From NCBI GenBank assembly GCA_934351445.1, contig CAKRIZ010000006.1, positions 11,319-75,318 of the forward strand: DNA of 64,000 bases. Reading direction: 5' to 3'. The notes beneath the pieces were generated by a model. It had not been told where the DNA came from, made no database searches, and saw nothing but the letters and a program-made list of their open reading frames with translations. The first letter of the stretch is position 1. Every line of letters begins with the position of its first letter. Both the position numbers and the translations under genes were made by a program. Positions 37,064-44,663 of this stretch are shown here, piece by piece. The stretch is from an uncultured Eubacterium sp. (GTDB lineage Bacteria; Bacillota; Clostridia; Lachnospirales; Lachnospiraceae).

Positions 37064-37504
37064 ATGAACACAGACGAGACACTGAATGAAGTGCTGGTCC
37101 ATCTGTTTCAGGATCTGATGGATATTGAAGGAAAATGCCTGATTACAGAGGAGTTTTCCGATATGACAAACAATGATATGCATATTGTAGAAGCGATCGG
37201 GCTCGGCGAGGCAAAGCGCAGTTCCGAGGTCGCAAAGCTCATGTCTGTCACGACCGGAACGTTGACAAGGGCTGTCGATGGCCTGGTCGAGCATGGCTAT
37301 GTCGTGCGGACCCGCAGTGACAAGGACAAGCGTGTTGTCTATCTGACGCTGACAGAACGCGGTAAGGCGGCTTATGAACATCATAAGAGATTCCACGAGC
37401 AGATGATCGCCAATGCCAAGGCTAATCTATCGGAGGAGGAGCTGGATATTCTGGTTCGTTCACTCAGGCAGTTGAACGATTATTTCAGAACCGCATATTC
37501 ATAA
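37064..37504 (+). CDS. fabT: MarR family regulator, FabT-like
   Basis: 146 residues with a MarR winged helix (about 35-110; KRSSEVAKLMSVTTGTLTRAV as recognition region and the wing around TRSDKDKRVV). Its place directly after fabH and the FabT-type palindrome at the operon promoter support a role as repressor of fatty acid synthesis, responsive to acyl-ACP as in streptococci. The gene symbol rests on context and general similarity. The next gene starts on the base after its stop codon. Confidence 0.8.
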   Translation: MNTDETLNEVLVHLFQDLMDIEGKCLITEEFSDMTNNDMHIVEAIGLGEAKRSSEVAKLMSVTTGTLTRAVDGLVEHGYVVRTRSDKDKRVVYLTLTERGKAAYEHHKRFHEQMIANAKANLSEEELDILVRSLRQLNDYFRTAYS

Positions 37505-40270
37505 ATGACAAAAAAAAGAAGTATTGGCATCCTGGCACACGTAGATGCGGGAAAGACGACACTCTCAGAGAGTATTCTCTATGAGGCAGGTGCGATCCGT
37601 TCCCGTGGACGTGTGGATCACGGGGATGTTTTTTTAGACACGGATGAGCAGGAGCGTGCGCGCGGTATCACCATTTTTTCCAAGCAGGCACGTTTTATCT
37701 GGAGAGAACGGGAGATCACACTGCTCGACACACCGGGACATGTGGATTTTTCAGGAGAGATGGAGCGTGTCCTGAGTGTATTGGATGCCGCCGTGCTCGT
37801 AATCAGTGCGATGGACGGTGTGCAGAGCCATACGAGAACATTGTGGAAGCTGTTTGAACACTATCAGATCCCGGTATTTTTATTTATCAATAAAATGGAT
37901 CTGACAGACCGTCAGCAGGGAGAGCTGATGGCACATCTGCAGCAGGAGTTATCTGACGGATGTCAGAATTTTTCTGCGGAACATGATGCGCAGTGGATGG
38001 AAAATATAGCCATGTGTGAGGAGGAACTGTTGAATCAATTCCTGACAGATGGAGCGCTGGACGAGACACAGCTCGCAGCGCATGTACAGGGGCGGAAGAT
38101 CTTCCCCTGCTTTTTTGGTACAGCGCTAAAGGACGAGGGCGTGCGTGAGTTATTGGATGGCATGGAACAGTATCTGCCCGAGCCGGAATGGGATGCAGAC
38201 GGCGCATTCGGCGCTCGTGTGTTCAAGATTTCGCGGGACGATGCCGGAAACCGTCTGAGTTGGATCCGTCTGACCGGGGGACGGCTGCAGGTCAAGGAGG
38301 TGCTCGATACAGGGGCAGATGAACCGGAAAAGGTCAACCAGATCCGGTTGTACTCCGGTACAAAATATGAGACTGTCGATGAAGTGTCTGCCGGTGATGT
38401 CTGTGTGCTGTCGGGGCTCACCCACACAGCGGCCGGAGATGGGCTGGGAGCCCTGACAACATTGACACCTCCGAGTCTGGCACCGGTCATGACATACCGG
38501 CTCGTGCTGCCGGATACGTGTGATGCTTTTGTATTTTTAGGAAAGCTGCGGCAGCTCGAGGAGGAAGATCCGTTACTTCATGTGATCTGGAATGAGCGCT
38601 CACGAGAGATTCATATGCAGCTCATGGGTGAGGTACAGACGCAGGTATTGAAGAATCTGATCTGGCAGCGGTTCCATGAGGAAGTCTCCTTCGCGGAAGG
38701 GCATATTGTATATAAAGAAACGATCGCTGCGCCGGTCGAGGGAGTCGGACATTATGAACCACTGCGCCATTATGCGGAGGTGCACCTGTTGCTCGAACCG
38801 GGCGAGCGTGGCAGCGGGATAGAGATCGCGACTGCCTGTAAGGAAGATGTGTTAGACCGTAACTGGCAGCGGCTCATTCTGACACATGTGCAGGAGCGGG
38901 AACATCCGGGGGTACTGACCGGGGCGCCGGTTACGGATGTGCGGATCACACTTCTGACCGGACGCGCACATCAGAAGCATACGGAAGGCGGGGATTTCCG
39001 CCAGGCGACATACCGTGCGATCCGGCAGGGACTGAAAAAGGCGCAGAGTGTGCTGCTTGAGCCGTATTACCGTTTTACACTGGATGTGCCGACCGGGCAG
39101 ATCGGGCACGCGATGGCAGATATCCAGCGGATGAAGGGTAGTTTTGAGCCTCCGGAGACGGCGGCTGACGGAGTGATGACCAGGCTCATTGGACGTGCGC
39201 CGGCAGAGCAGATGCAGGGATATCTGTCAGAGGTCCATGCATATACGAGAGGCTGTGGGCGGCTGACGTTAGAGTTGGCCGGATATGAGCCTGTGGACGA
39301 AAAGCGCCAGCAGGAGATCGTAACGGAGATTGGCTATGACAGTGAGTCGGATCTGGATCATCCGACCGGTTCCGTGTTCTGTGCACATGGTGCGGGCTTT
39401 GTCGTGCCGTGGTATGCAGTGGAAGAATATATGCATCTTGACAGTGCCTTTTCTGCGGATGCTGTATCGGATCCGAATGGTATCCATGTGCCCGGCTCCA
39501 TCGATATGAAAGCCTATGAACAGGCACTTTTAGAGGAGCAGGCGCGCATGCTGCAGGCGAGGGAGCAGTCACGGGCGAGTCGTTCGGGTAGTGGTGGCTA
39601 TGCGGATGAACAGGAATTGAAAGAGATATTTACCCGCACGTTTGGTGAGGTGAAGCGCAGAACCGGAGCGTCGGATACGGATCTGGGCTACGAGAGGGGG
39701 AGTGCACCGATGCAAAAGACGAAGTCCTATGCATCGCGGCTTCACCGTCCGGAGGATACCTCTTATCCGAGAAAACCGGCAGCGGCACCGGACGAATACC
39801 TGATCGTAGACGGTTATAATGTGATTTTTGCGTGGGAGGATCTCAAAACCCTGGCGGCGCAGAATCTCGATGCGGCGCGCGACCGGCTGAATGACATTTT
39901 ATGCAATTACCAGGGCTATAAAAAGTGTCATCTGATCGTTGTCTATGATGCGTACAAACGGAAAGGCGGCGCGGGCAGTGAGCAGGATTACCACAATATC
40001 CACCTTGTATTTACGCGTGAGGGACAGACGGCGGATATGTATATCGAGGAGTATGTCCGCACGCTTGGAAAAAAGGTCAAAGTGACGGTCGCTACCTCGG
40101 ATGGGCTCGAACAGCTGACAGTCAGCTCTGGAGGGGCGCTGCGCATGTCATCCAATGAACTTTTATTGGAAGTGCAGGAAGCAGAGCGCGATATCCGGGA
40201 AGTATATCTGGATCAGGAGTATCCAAAAGGTGAGAAGCACTTTCCGTTTGCGGAGCATTTTAGTAGGTGA
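37505..40270 (+). CDS. TetM-like ribosomal GTPase fused to a YacP/NYN ribonuclease domain
   Basis: 921 residues, against about 640 for Tet(M)-type ribosomal protection proteins. The GTPase motifs are AHVDAGKT (about 11), RGITI, DTPGH (about 78) and NKMD; the EF-G-like domains include the typical TEGGDFRQATYRAIRQGLKKA (about 500) and GRAPAEQMQGYL (about 562). A linker with basic and Ser/Gly-rich stretches (about 670-755) leads to a complete NYN domain from about 763: LIVDGYNVIFAWE, VVYDAYKRKGG, an FTREGQTADMYIEEYV segment and ATSDGLEQ. This is the YacP/Rae1 type, which in B. subtilis cleaves mRNA in the ribosomal A site. The ATG directly follows the fabT stop, with no good Shine-Dalgarno site. 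A chromosomal translation-rescue or mRNA quality-control role is more likely than plain tetracycline resistance. Confidence 0.85.
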   Translation: MTKKRSIGILAHVDAGKTTLSESILYEAGAIRSRGRVDHGDVFLDTDEQERARGITIFSKQARFIWREREITLLDTPGHVDFSGEMERVLSVLDAAVLVISAMDGVQSHTRTLWKLFEHYQIPVFLFINKMDLTDRQQGELMAHLQQELSDGCQNFSAEHDAQWMENIAMCEEELLNQFLTDGALDETQLAAHVQGRKIFPCFFGTALKDEGVRELLDGMEQYLPEPEWDADGAFGARVFKISRDDAGNRLSWIRLTGGRLQVKEVLDTGADEPEKVNQIRLYSGTKYETVDEVSAGDVCVLSGLTHTAAGDGLGALTTLTPPSLAPVMTYRLVLPDTCDAFVFLGKLRQLEEEDPLLHVIWNERSREIHMQLMGEVQTQVLKNLIWQRFHEEVSFAEGHIVYKETIAAPVEGVGHYEPLRHYAEVHLLLEPGERGSGIEIATACKEDVLDRNWQRLILTHVQEREHPGVLTGAPVTDVRITLLTGRAHQKHTEGGDFRQATYRAIRQGLKKAQSVLLEPYYRFTLDVPTGQIGHAMADIQRMKGSFEPPETAADGVMTRLIGRAPAEQMQGYLSEVHAYTRGCGRLTLELAGYEPVDEKRQQEIVTEIGYDSESDLDHPTGSVFCAHGAGFVVPWYAVEEYMHLDSAFSADAVSDPNGIHVPGSIDMKAYEQALLEEQARMLQAREQSRASRSGSGGYADEQELKEIFTRTFGEVKRRTGASDTDLGYERGSAPMQKTKSYASRLHRPEDTSYPRKPAAAPDEYLIVDGYNVIFAWEDLKTLAAQNLDAARDRLNDILCNYQGYKKCHLIVVYDAYKRKGGAGSEQDYHNIHLVFTREGQTADMYIEEYVRTLGKKVKVTVATSDGLEQLTVSSGGALRMSSNELLLEVQEAERDIREVYLDQEYPKGEKHFPFAEHFSR

Positions 40271-40329
40271 ACGGAACATGCAAGCACTATCAACTCAGAT
40301 GCAGAAGTAGCAGCGTGAGCAAAACAGAC

Positions 40330-40406
40330 ATGCTTGCGGGAGCTGCGACCTCTTAACAATGTGCTTACATGACCAAAAACCTGACAAAAATAGTTTCGCA
40401 AACGCC
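40330..40406. repeat. Half copy of the family A element
   Basis: Reverse-orientation match to 29199-29280 (TGCTTGCGGGAGCTGCG and CCTGACAAAAATAGTTTCGC are recognisable), ending in AAACGCC. The other half is missing. Confidence 0.65.
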
Positions 40407-40438
40407 GAAATAGTTGAGAAGATGAAAGGAGTCATCAC

Positions 40439-41128
40439 ATGCCAACACAATCCACAATCCAGGTCATCGCCCATATCCGGACCGACTTTCCGACAAAGTT
40501 CGGTATTCCACGCCAGAGCAGTCTCGTGGACGAACTGACCGGGGAGATCATATTTGAGCCGGAGTACCGACAGATCGAGGCATTCCGTGGAATCGAGGAA
40601 TATTCGCATCTGTGGCTGCTGTGGGAGTTTTCTGAGGCAAAGCGGGAGCGCTGGTCGGCGACGGTTAAGCCGCCACGGCTTGGGGGCAGAACGCGCATGG
40701 GAGTCTTTGCGACGCGTTCCCCATTTCGGCCGAATCCAATCGGGCTGTCATGTGTGCGTCTGATTGGATTGCGCCAGGATGAGACATATGGGCCGGTGCT
40801 TATGGTTGCAGGTGTGGATCTGATGGATGGCACACCGATCTATGATGTGAAGCCGTATCTGCCGTATGTAGATGCACATCCGGATGCGTCCGGCGGTTTT
40901 GGCGACCGTGTCAAAGACCATGCACTGGATGTTGATTTTCCGGTAGAATTATTAGAACGGCTGCCGGAAGAAAAGCGGGCGGGAGCAGCTGCATTTTTGC
41001 AGCAGGATCCTCGTCCGGCGGTGCACCGCGACCCGGGGCGTGTGTACAAGATTGCCTATGCAGGGTACGATATCCATTTTACAGTCTGTGATATGGTATT
41101 GACTGTCACGGATGTGATTGAACTGTGA
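40439..41128 (+). CDS. trmO: tRNA (N6-threonylcarbamoyladenosine-37) methyltransferase
   Basis: 229 residues of the TsaA/YaeB family. The S-adenosylmethionine-binding beta-barrel shows IAHIRTDFPTKFGIPRQ, EYSHLWLLWEF and the signature RMGVFATRSPFRPNPIGLS (about 93-111), then LMDGTPIYDVKPYLPYVD. It N6-methylates t6A at position 37 of certain tRNAs. The ATG has AAAGGAG upstream. It is separate from the operon before it (repeat DNA between). Confidence 0.9.
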   Translation: MPTQSTIQVIAHIRTDFPTKFGIPRQSSLVDELTGEIIFEPEYRQIEAFRGIEEYSHLWLLWEFSEAKRERWSATVKPPRLGGRTRMGVFATRSPFRPNPIGLSCVRLIGLRQDETYGPVLMVAGVDLMDGTPIYDVKPYLPYVDAHPDASGGFGDRVKDHALDVDFPVELLERLPEEKRAGAAAFLQQDPRPAVHRDPGRVYKIAYAGYDIHFTVCDMVLTVTDVIEL

Positions 41129-41216
41129 TGTGAATGTCTGGAAACAGACAACGAAATTTGTTTTTTGATCCCAAAAGAAACAGTCGCAGACTGTCGGCAT
41201 GATAGATCATGAAACA

Positions 41217-41257
41217 CAACATCTAGTGCTTGACAAAGAAAAAAGTTCAATATTTTG
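41217..41257 (+). promoter_or_regulatory. nrdD: Tandem NrdR-type boxes before nrdD
   Basis: Core CAACATCTAG (41217-41226, within ACACAACATCTAGTGC) and core CAATATTTTG (41248-41257) both fit the NrdR pattern CwAtATaTwG, and their starts are 31 bases apart, one of the spacings known for paired NrdR boxes. TTGACA (41230-41235) lies between them, so binding would block the promoter. Confidence 0.7.
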
Positions 41258-41394
41258 CAAAAAAGGGGTTCCATTTTGAAAAAGAATCGGCTATGATAAT
41301 TACAGGATAGCGGAAGTGGGTCTGAACGTGCGAAATCTGTCGAAAAACGACGGACGGCGCTTCCGTATGAGTAGAAAAATAGCGGAGAGAAGAC

Positions 41395-43584
41395 ATGGAA
41401 CACTATAAGATCATAAAACGGGACGGAAAAGAAGTAGATTTTGAGGAGGAGAAGATCGTAAATGCAATCTCCAAGGCAAATGATGAGATCGCAGATATCT
41501 ATAAACTGAGTGAATGCCAGATCCGGGCGATTGCAAATAATGTGAAGGATCAGGTCGCAGAATCACTGCACACGGTCAGTGTGGAGGAGATCCAGGACAT
41601 GGTGGAGAAAGGTATCATGCAGATGCGCGGCTATGAAGTCGCACAGAAGTATGTGCGCTACCGCTATACGAGAGAACTGGCGCGCAAGGCAAACTCGACG
41701 GATAATGGCATCCTTGCATTGCTCGAACGCATCAACGAAGAAGTCAAACAGGAGAATTCCAATAAAAATCCGATCATCAATTCCACGCAGCGTGACTATA
41801 TGGCAGGAGAAGTCAGCAAGGATCTGAGTAGCCGTATCCTGCTCCCGGAGGAGATTATCCATGCGCATAATGAAGGTATCATTCATTTCCATGATATGGA
41901 TTATTATGCACAAAAAGAGCATAACTGTGATTTGATTAATTTACAGGACATGCTCGAAAACGGAACCGTCATCAATGGTACACGTATCGACAAGCCGCAT
42001 AGTTTTTCTATCGCATGTAATGTGACGACACAGATTGTTGCACAGGTTGCATCCAATCAGTACGGCGGACAGTCATTTTCACTGGCACATCTGGCACCGT
42101 TTGTGGATGTCAGCCGTCAGAAAATCCGTGAATCCGTCATCGCAGAGCGCACGGAGTGTGGAGATGCCCTGGACGAGGCGGTTATTGAGCGTGTGGTAGA
42201 ATCCCGGCTGGCGCGTGAGGTGACGCAGGGTGTACAGATCATCCAGTATCAGCTCAATACACTGATGACCTGTAACGGACAGTCACCGTTTGTGACAGTA
42301 TTCATGTACCTGGATGAAGTAGCCGATGGTCAGACACGCGAAGACCTGGCAATGGTTATTGAGGAGACGCTCCGCCAGCGTATGCAGGGTGTCAAAAATG
42401 ACAAGGGCGTGTGGATTACTCCGGCATTTCCGAAGCTGATCTATGTGTTGGATGAGGATAATATCCATGAAGATTCAAAATACTGGTATCTGACTGAACT
42501 TGCAGCGAGATGCTCTGCCAAGCGTCTCGTACCCGATTATATATCTGCGAAGATGATGCGGGAACTCAAGAATGGAAATGTATATACATGTATGGGCTGC
42601 CGGTCATTTTTGACGGTAGAGGACAAACAGAGAAATGAAGACGGTTCCTATAAGTTTTATGGCAGATTCAATCAGGGAGTCGTCACGATCAACCTCGTGG
42701 ATGCCGCCTGCGCTGCAGGTGGAGATATGGACCGTTTCTGGGAGATCTTAGAAGAACGGCTGGAGCTGTGCCACCGGGCATTGCGCTGCCGTCATGAGCG
42801 TCTGCTGGGTACGCCTTCCGATGTGGCTCCGATTCTGTGGCAGTATGGGGCACTGGCACGTCTGAAAAAGGGTGAAGTCATCGATAAACTATTATATGAC
42901 GGCTATTCCACGATCTCGCTCGGATATGCGGGCTTGTATGAGATGTGTGTCCGGATGACCGGAAAATCGCACACCGATCCGGAGGCAAAACCGTTTGCGC
43001 TCGCAGTCATGCAAAGGCTCAATGACAAGTGTGCCGAGTGGAAGGCTGCGGAGAATATCAGCTATTCGGTATATGGGACACCGATGGAGTCTACGACGTA
43101 TAAATTTGCCAAGTGTCTGCAGCGGCGTTACGGTATTATTCCGGGTGTTACAGATAAAAACTATATCACGAACAGTTATCATGTGCATGTGACAGAGCAG
43201 ATCGATGCATTTTCCAAGCTGAAATTTGAATCAGAGTTTCAGAAACTCTCTCCGGGAGGCGCGATCAGCTATGTGGAAGTGCCGAATATGCAGCATAATA
43301 TCTCAGCGGTGCTCGAGGTCATGAAATATATTTATGACAATATCATGTATGCGGAGCTGAATACCAAGAGTGATTTCTGTGAAAAATGCAATTATGACGG
43401 GGAGATCAAGATTGTAAAGGACAAAAACGGCAAGCTTGTCTGGGAGTGCCCCAATTGTGGCAACCGCGATCAGGAGACGCTGTTTGTAGCGAGAAGGACC
43501 TGTGGTTATATCGGTACACAATTCTGGAATCAGGGACGTACGCAGGAGATTCAGGAGCGCGTCCTTCATCTGTCAAATGAATAA
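41395..43584 (+). CDS. nrdD: Anaerobic (class III) ribonucleoside-triphosphate reductase
   Basis: 729 residues. An N-terminal ATP-cone (KRDGKEVDFEEEKI, about 1-95) is followed by the catalytic domain (EHNCDLINLQDML, CNGQSPFVTVF, VPNMQ), a C-terminal zinc site with two CxxC pairs (CEKC, CPNC; about 662-692) and the glycyl-radical loop RRTCGYIGTQFWNQGR (about 703-718). It makes deoxyribonucleotides without oxygen and must be activated by a radical SAM protein. Such a gene follows after 14 bases, although not of the usual NrdG form. GGAGAG precedes the ATG. Confidence 0.96.
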   Translation: MEHYKIIKRDGKEVDFEEEKIVNAISKANDEIADIYKLSECQIRAIANNVKDQVAESLHTVSVEEIQDMVEKGIMQMRGYEVAQKYVRYRYTRELARKANSTDNGILALLERINEEVKQENSNKNPIINSTQRDYMAGEVSKDLSSRILLPEEIIHAHNEGIIHFHDMDYYAQKEHNCDLINLQDMLENGTVINGTRIDKPHSFSIACNVTTQIVAQVASNQYGGQSFSLAHLAPFVDVSRQKIRESVIAERTECGDALDEAVIERVVESRLAREVTQGVQIIQYQLNTLMTCNGQSPFVTVFMYLDEVADGQTREDLAMVIEETLRQRMQGVKNDKGVWITPAFPKLIYVLDEDNIHEDSKYWYLTELAARCSAKRLVPDYISAKMMRELKNGNVYTCMGCRSFLTVEDKQRNEDGSYKFYGRFNQGVVTINLVDAACAAGGDMDRFWEILEERLELCHRALRCRHERLLGTPSDVAPILWQYGALARLKKGEVIDKLLYDGYSTISLGYAGLYEMCVRMTGKSHTDPEAKPFALAVMQRLNDKCAEWKAAENISYSVYGTPMESTTYKFAKCLQRRYGIIPGVTDKNYITNSYHVHVTEQIDAFSKLKFESEFQKLSPGGAISYVEVPNMQHNISAVLEVMKYIYDNIMYAELNTKSDFCEKCNYDGEIKIVKDKNGKLVWECPNCGNRDQETLFVARRTCGYIGTQFWNQGRTQEIQERVLHLSNE

Positions 43585-43598
43585 AAAGGATAGGAACT

Positions 43599-44585
43599 AT
43601 GAGGGTTGTACCATATCAGGAGATATTGGAACAAAAATTTAAGAGACAAAAGGAGCTGCTGGACATGGGGGCACAGATGCATGCAAATGGGCATTGCTTT
43701 CACTATGGCCGCATCTCCTTCGGATGCAGGGACTGCTTCACCGGGGAGCAGTCCATTAATTTATTTCACGGAACACAATGCATGTGCCATTGCCCCTATT
43801 GCTATTATAATCCGACGAGAGAAGAAGTCCTGCTGAATGAGCAGCAGGAGCAGCGGGAGATCGAATTTACAAAATATAAACTCCGTGAGATGGACAATTA
43901 CCGGCCGGCGATTGTGTCGCTTTGTTCATCCGGTGAGACATTGCTCTATATAGATACGTTTGAGCGTTATGCGCAGGAGATCTATCCGCTGATTTATGCG
44001 AAGGGCATCCATCCGTATACTTTTTTGTATACCAATGGTATTTTAGCTGATGATGCGATGCTGGAGCGGCTGCAGCATATCGGAGTACAGGAAGTGCGTT
44101 TTCACTGGTCTGCGAGTGGTTTTTCAGATGAAGTCTATGCGCACATGAAATGTGCGAAAGCGCGGGGCATGATTGTGACGGTAGAAGAACCTGCGTATCC
44201 ACCGAACCGGGATGAAATCTTAAGCCGTCTGCCGATGCTGGAAGAACTGGGACTCGACCATCTGGATCTGATTGAACTGCATCTGACCGGGTATAATTGG
44301 GATGCGATGTGCCAGCTGCTTCCGGGTGATGAATACGCGGCATATAAGGACTATTTTTACCATTTGTATGATAATGGAATGACGTATGACATCATGGAGG
44401 AATGTCTGCGGCAGAAGTATCATTTCTCAGTCATTGACTGTAATTCCGGCGTAGAGCGCTGCCGGAACAATCTCGATCAGGATGTATGTTTTTCCTGGGA
44501 CTGCATTGCTGGCATGTGCAGGCCATGGCAGGAGGGCACGGGCTTTGCAGCCCGTATGAAAAATGGAAAACCGTACCGTGGATGA
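43599..44585 (+). CDS. Radical SAM protein, probable operon partner of nrdD
   Basis: 328 residues. The radical SAM [4Fe-4S] motif is C61-x3-C65-x2-C68 (QCMCHCPYCYY), followed by SLCSSGETLL as a Gly-rich SAM-contact region. More cysteines lie before it (C33, C43, C46) and at the C-terminus (CNSGVERC, DVCFSWDCIAGMC), so one or more extra clusters are possible. NrdG activators are usually about 150-230 residues with a GPG(L/I)R-type start, which is absent here. The position 14 bases after nrdD suggests it activates the reductase or does something related; it could instead be an unrelated maturase. GGATAGGAAC is a weak ribosome binding site. Confidence 0.75.
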   Translation: MRVVPYQEILEQKFKRQKELLDMGAQMHANGHCFHYGRISFGCRDCFTGEQSINLFHGTQCMCHCPYCYYNPTREEVLLNEQQEQREIEFTKYKLREMDNYRPAIVSLCSSGETLLYIDTFERYAQEIYPLIYAKGIHPYTFLYTNGILADDAMLERLQHIGVQEVRFHWSASGFSDEVYAHMKCAKARGMIVTVEEPAYPPNRDEILSRLPMLEELGLDHLDLIELHLTGYNWDAMCQLLPGDEYAAYKDYFYHLYDNGMTYDIMEECLRQKYHFSVIDCNSGVERCRNNLDQDVCFSWDCIAGMCRPWQEGTGFAARMKNGKPYRG

Positions 44586-44663
44586 GGCGTCTAATCTGGA
44601 CATTTACGACCTTTTTTGCTAATATAAATGTAATAGCAGGGCGATCGGATGGAGGATTCATCT

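Noticed and set aside
37505..39700. Calling the GTPase a tetracycline resistance gene.
   Set aside because: The TetM-like core is clear, but the length, the NYN fusion and the chromosomal position next to fabT point to a housekeeping role; no mobile context was seen.
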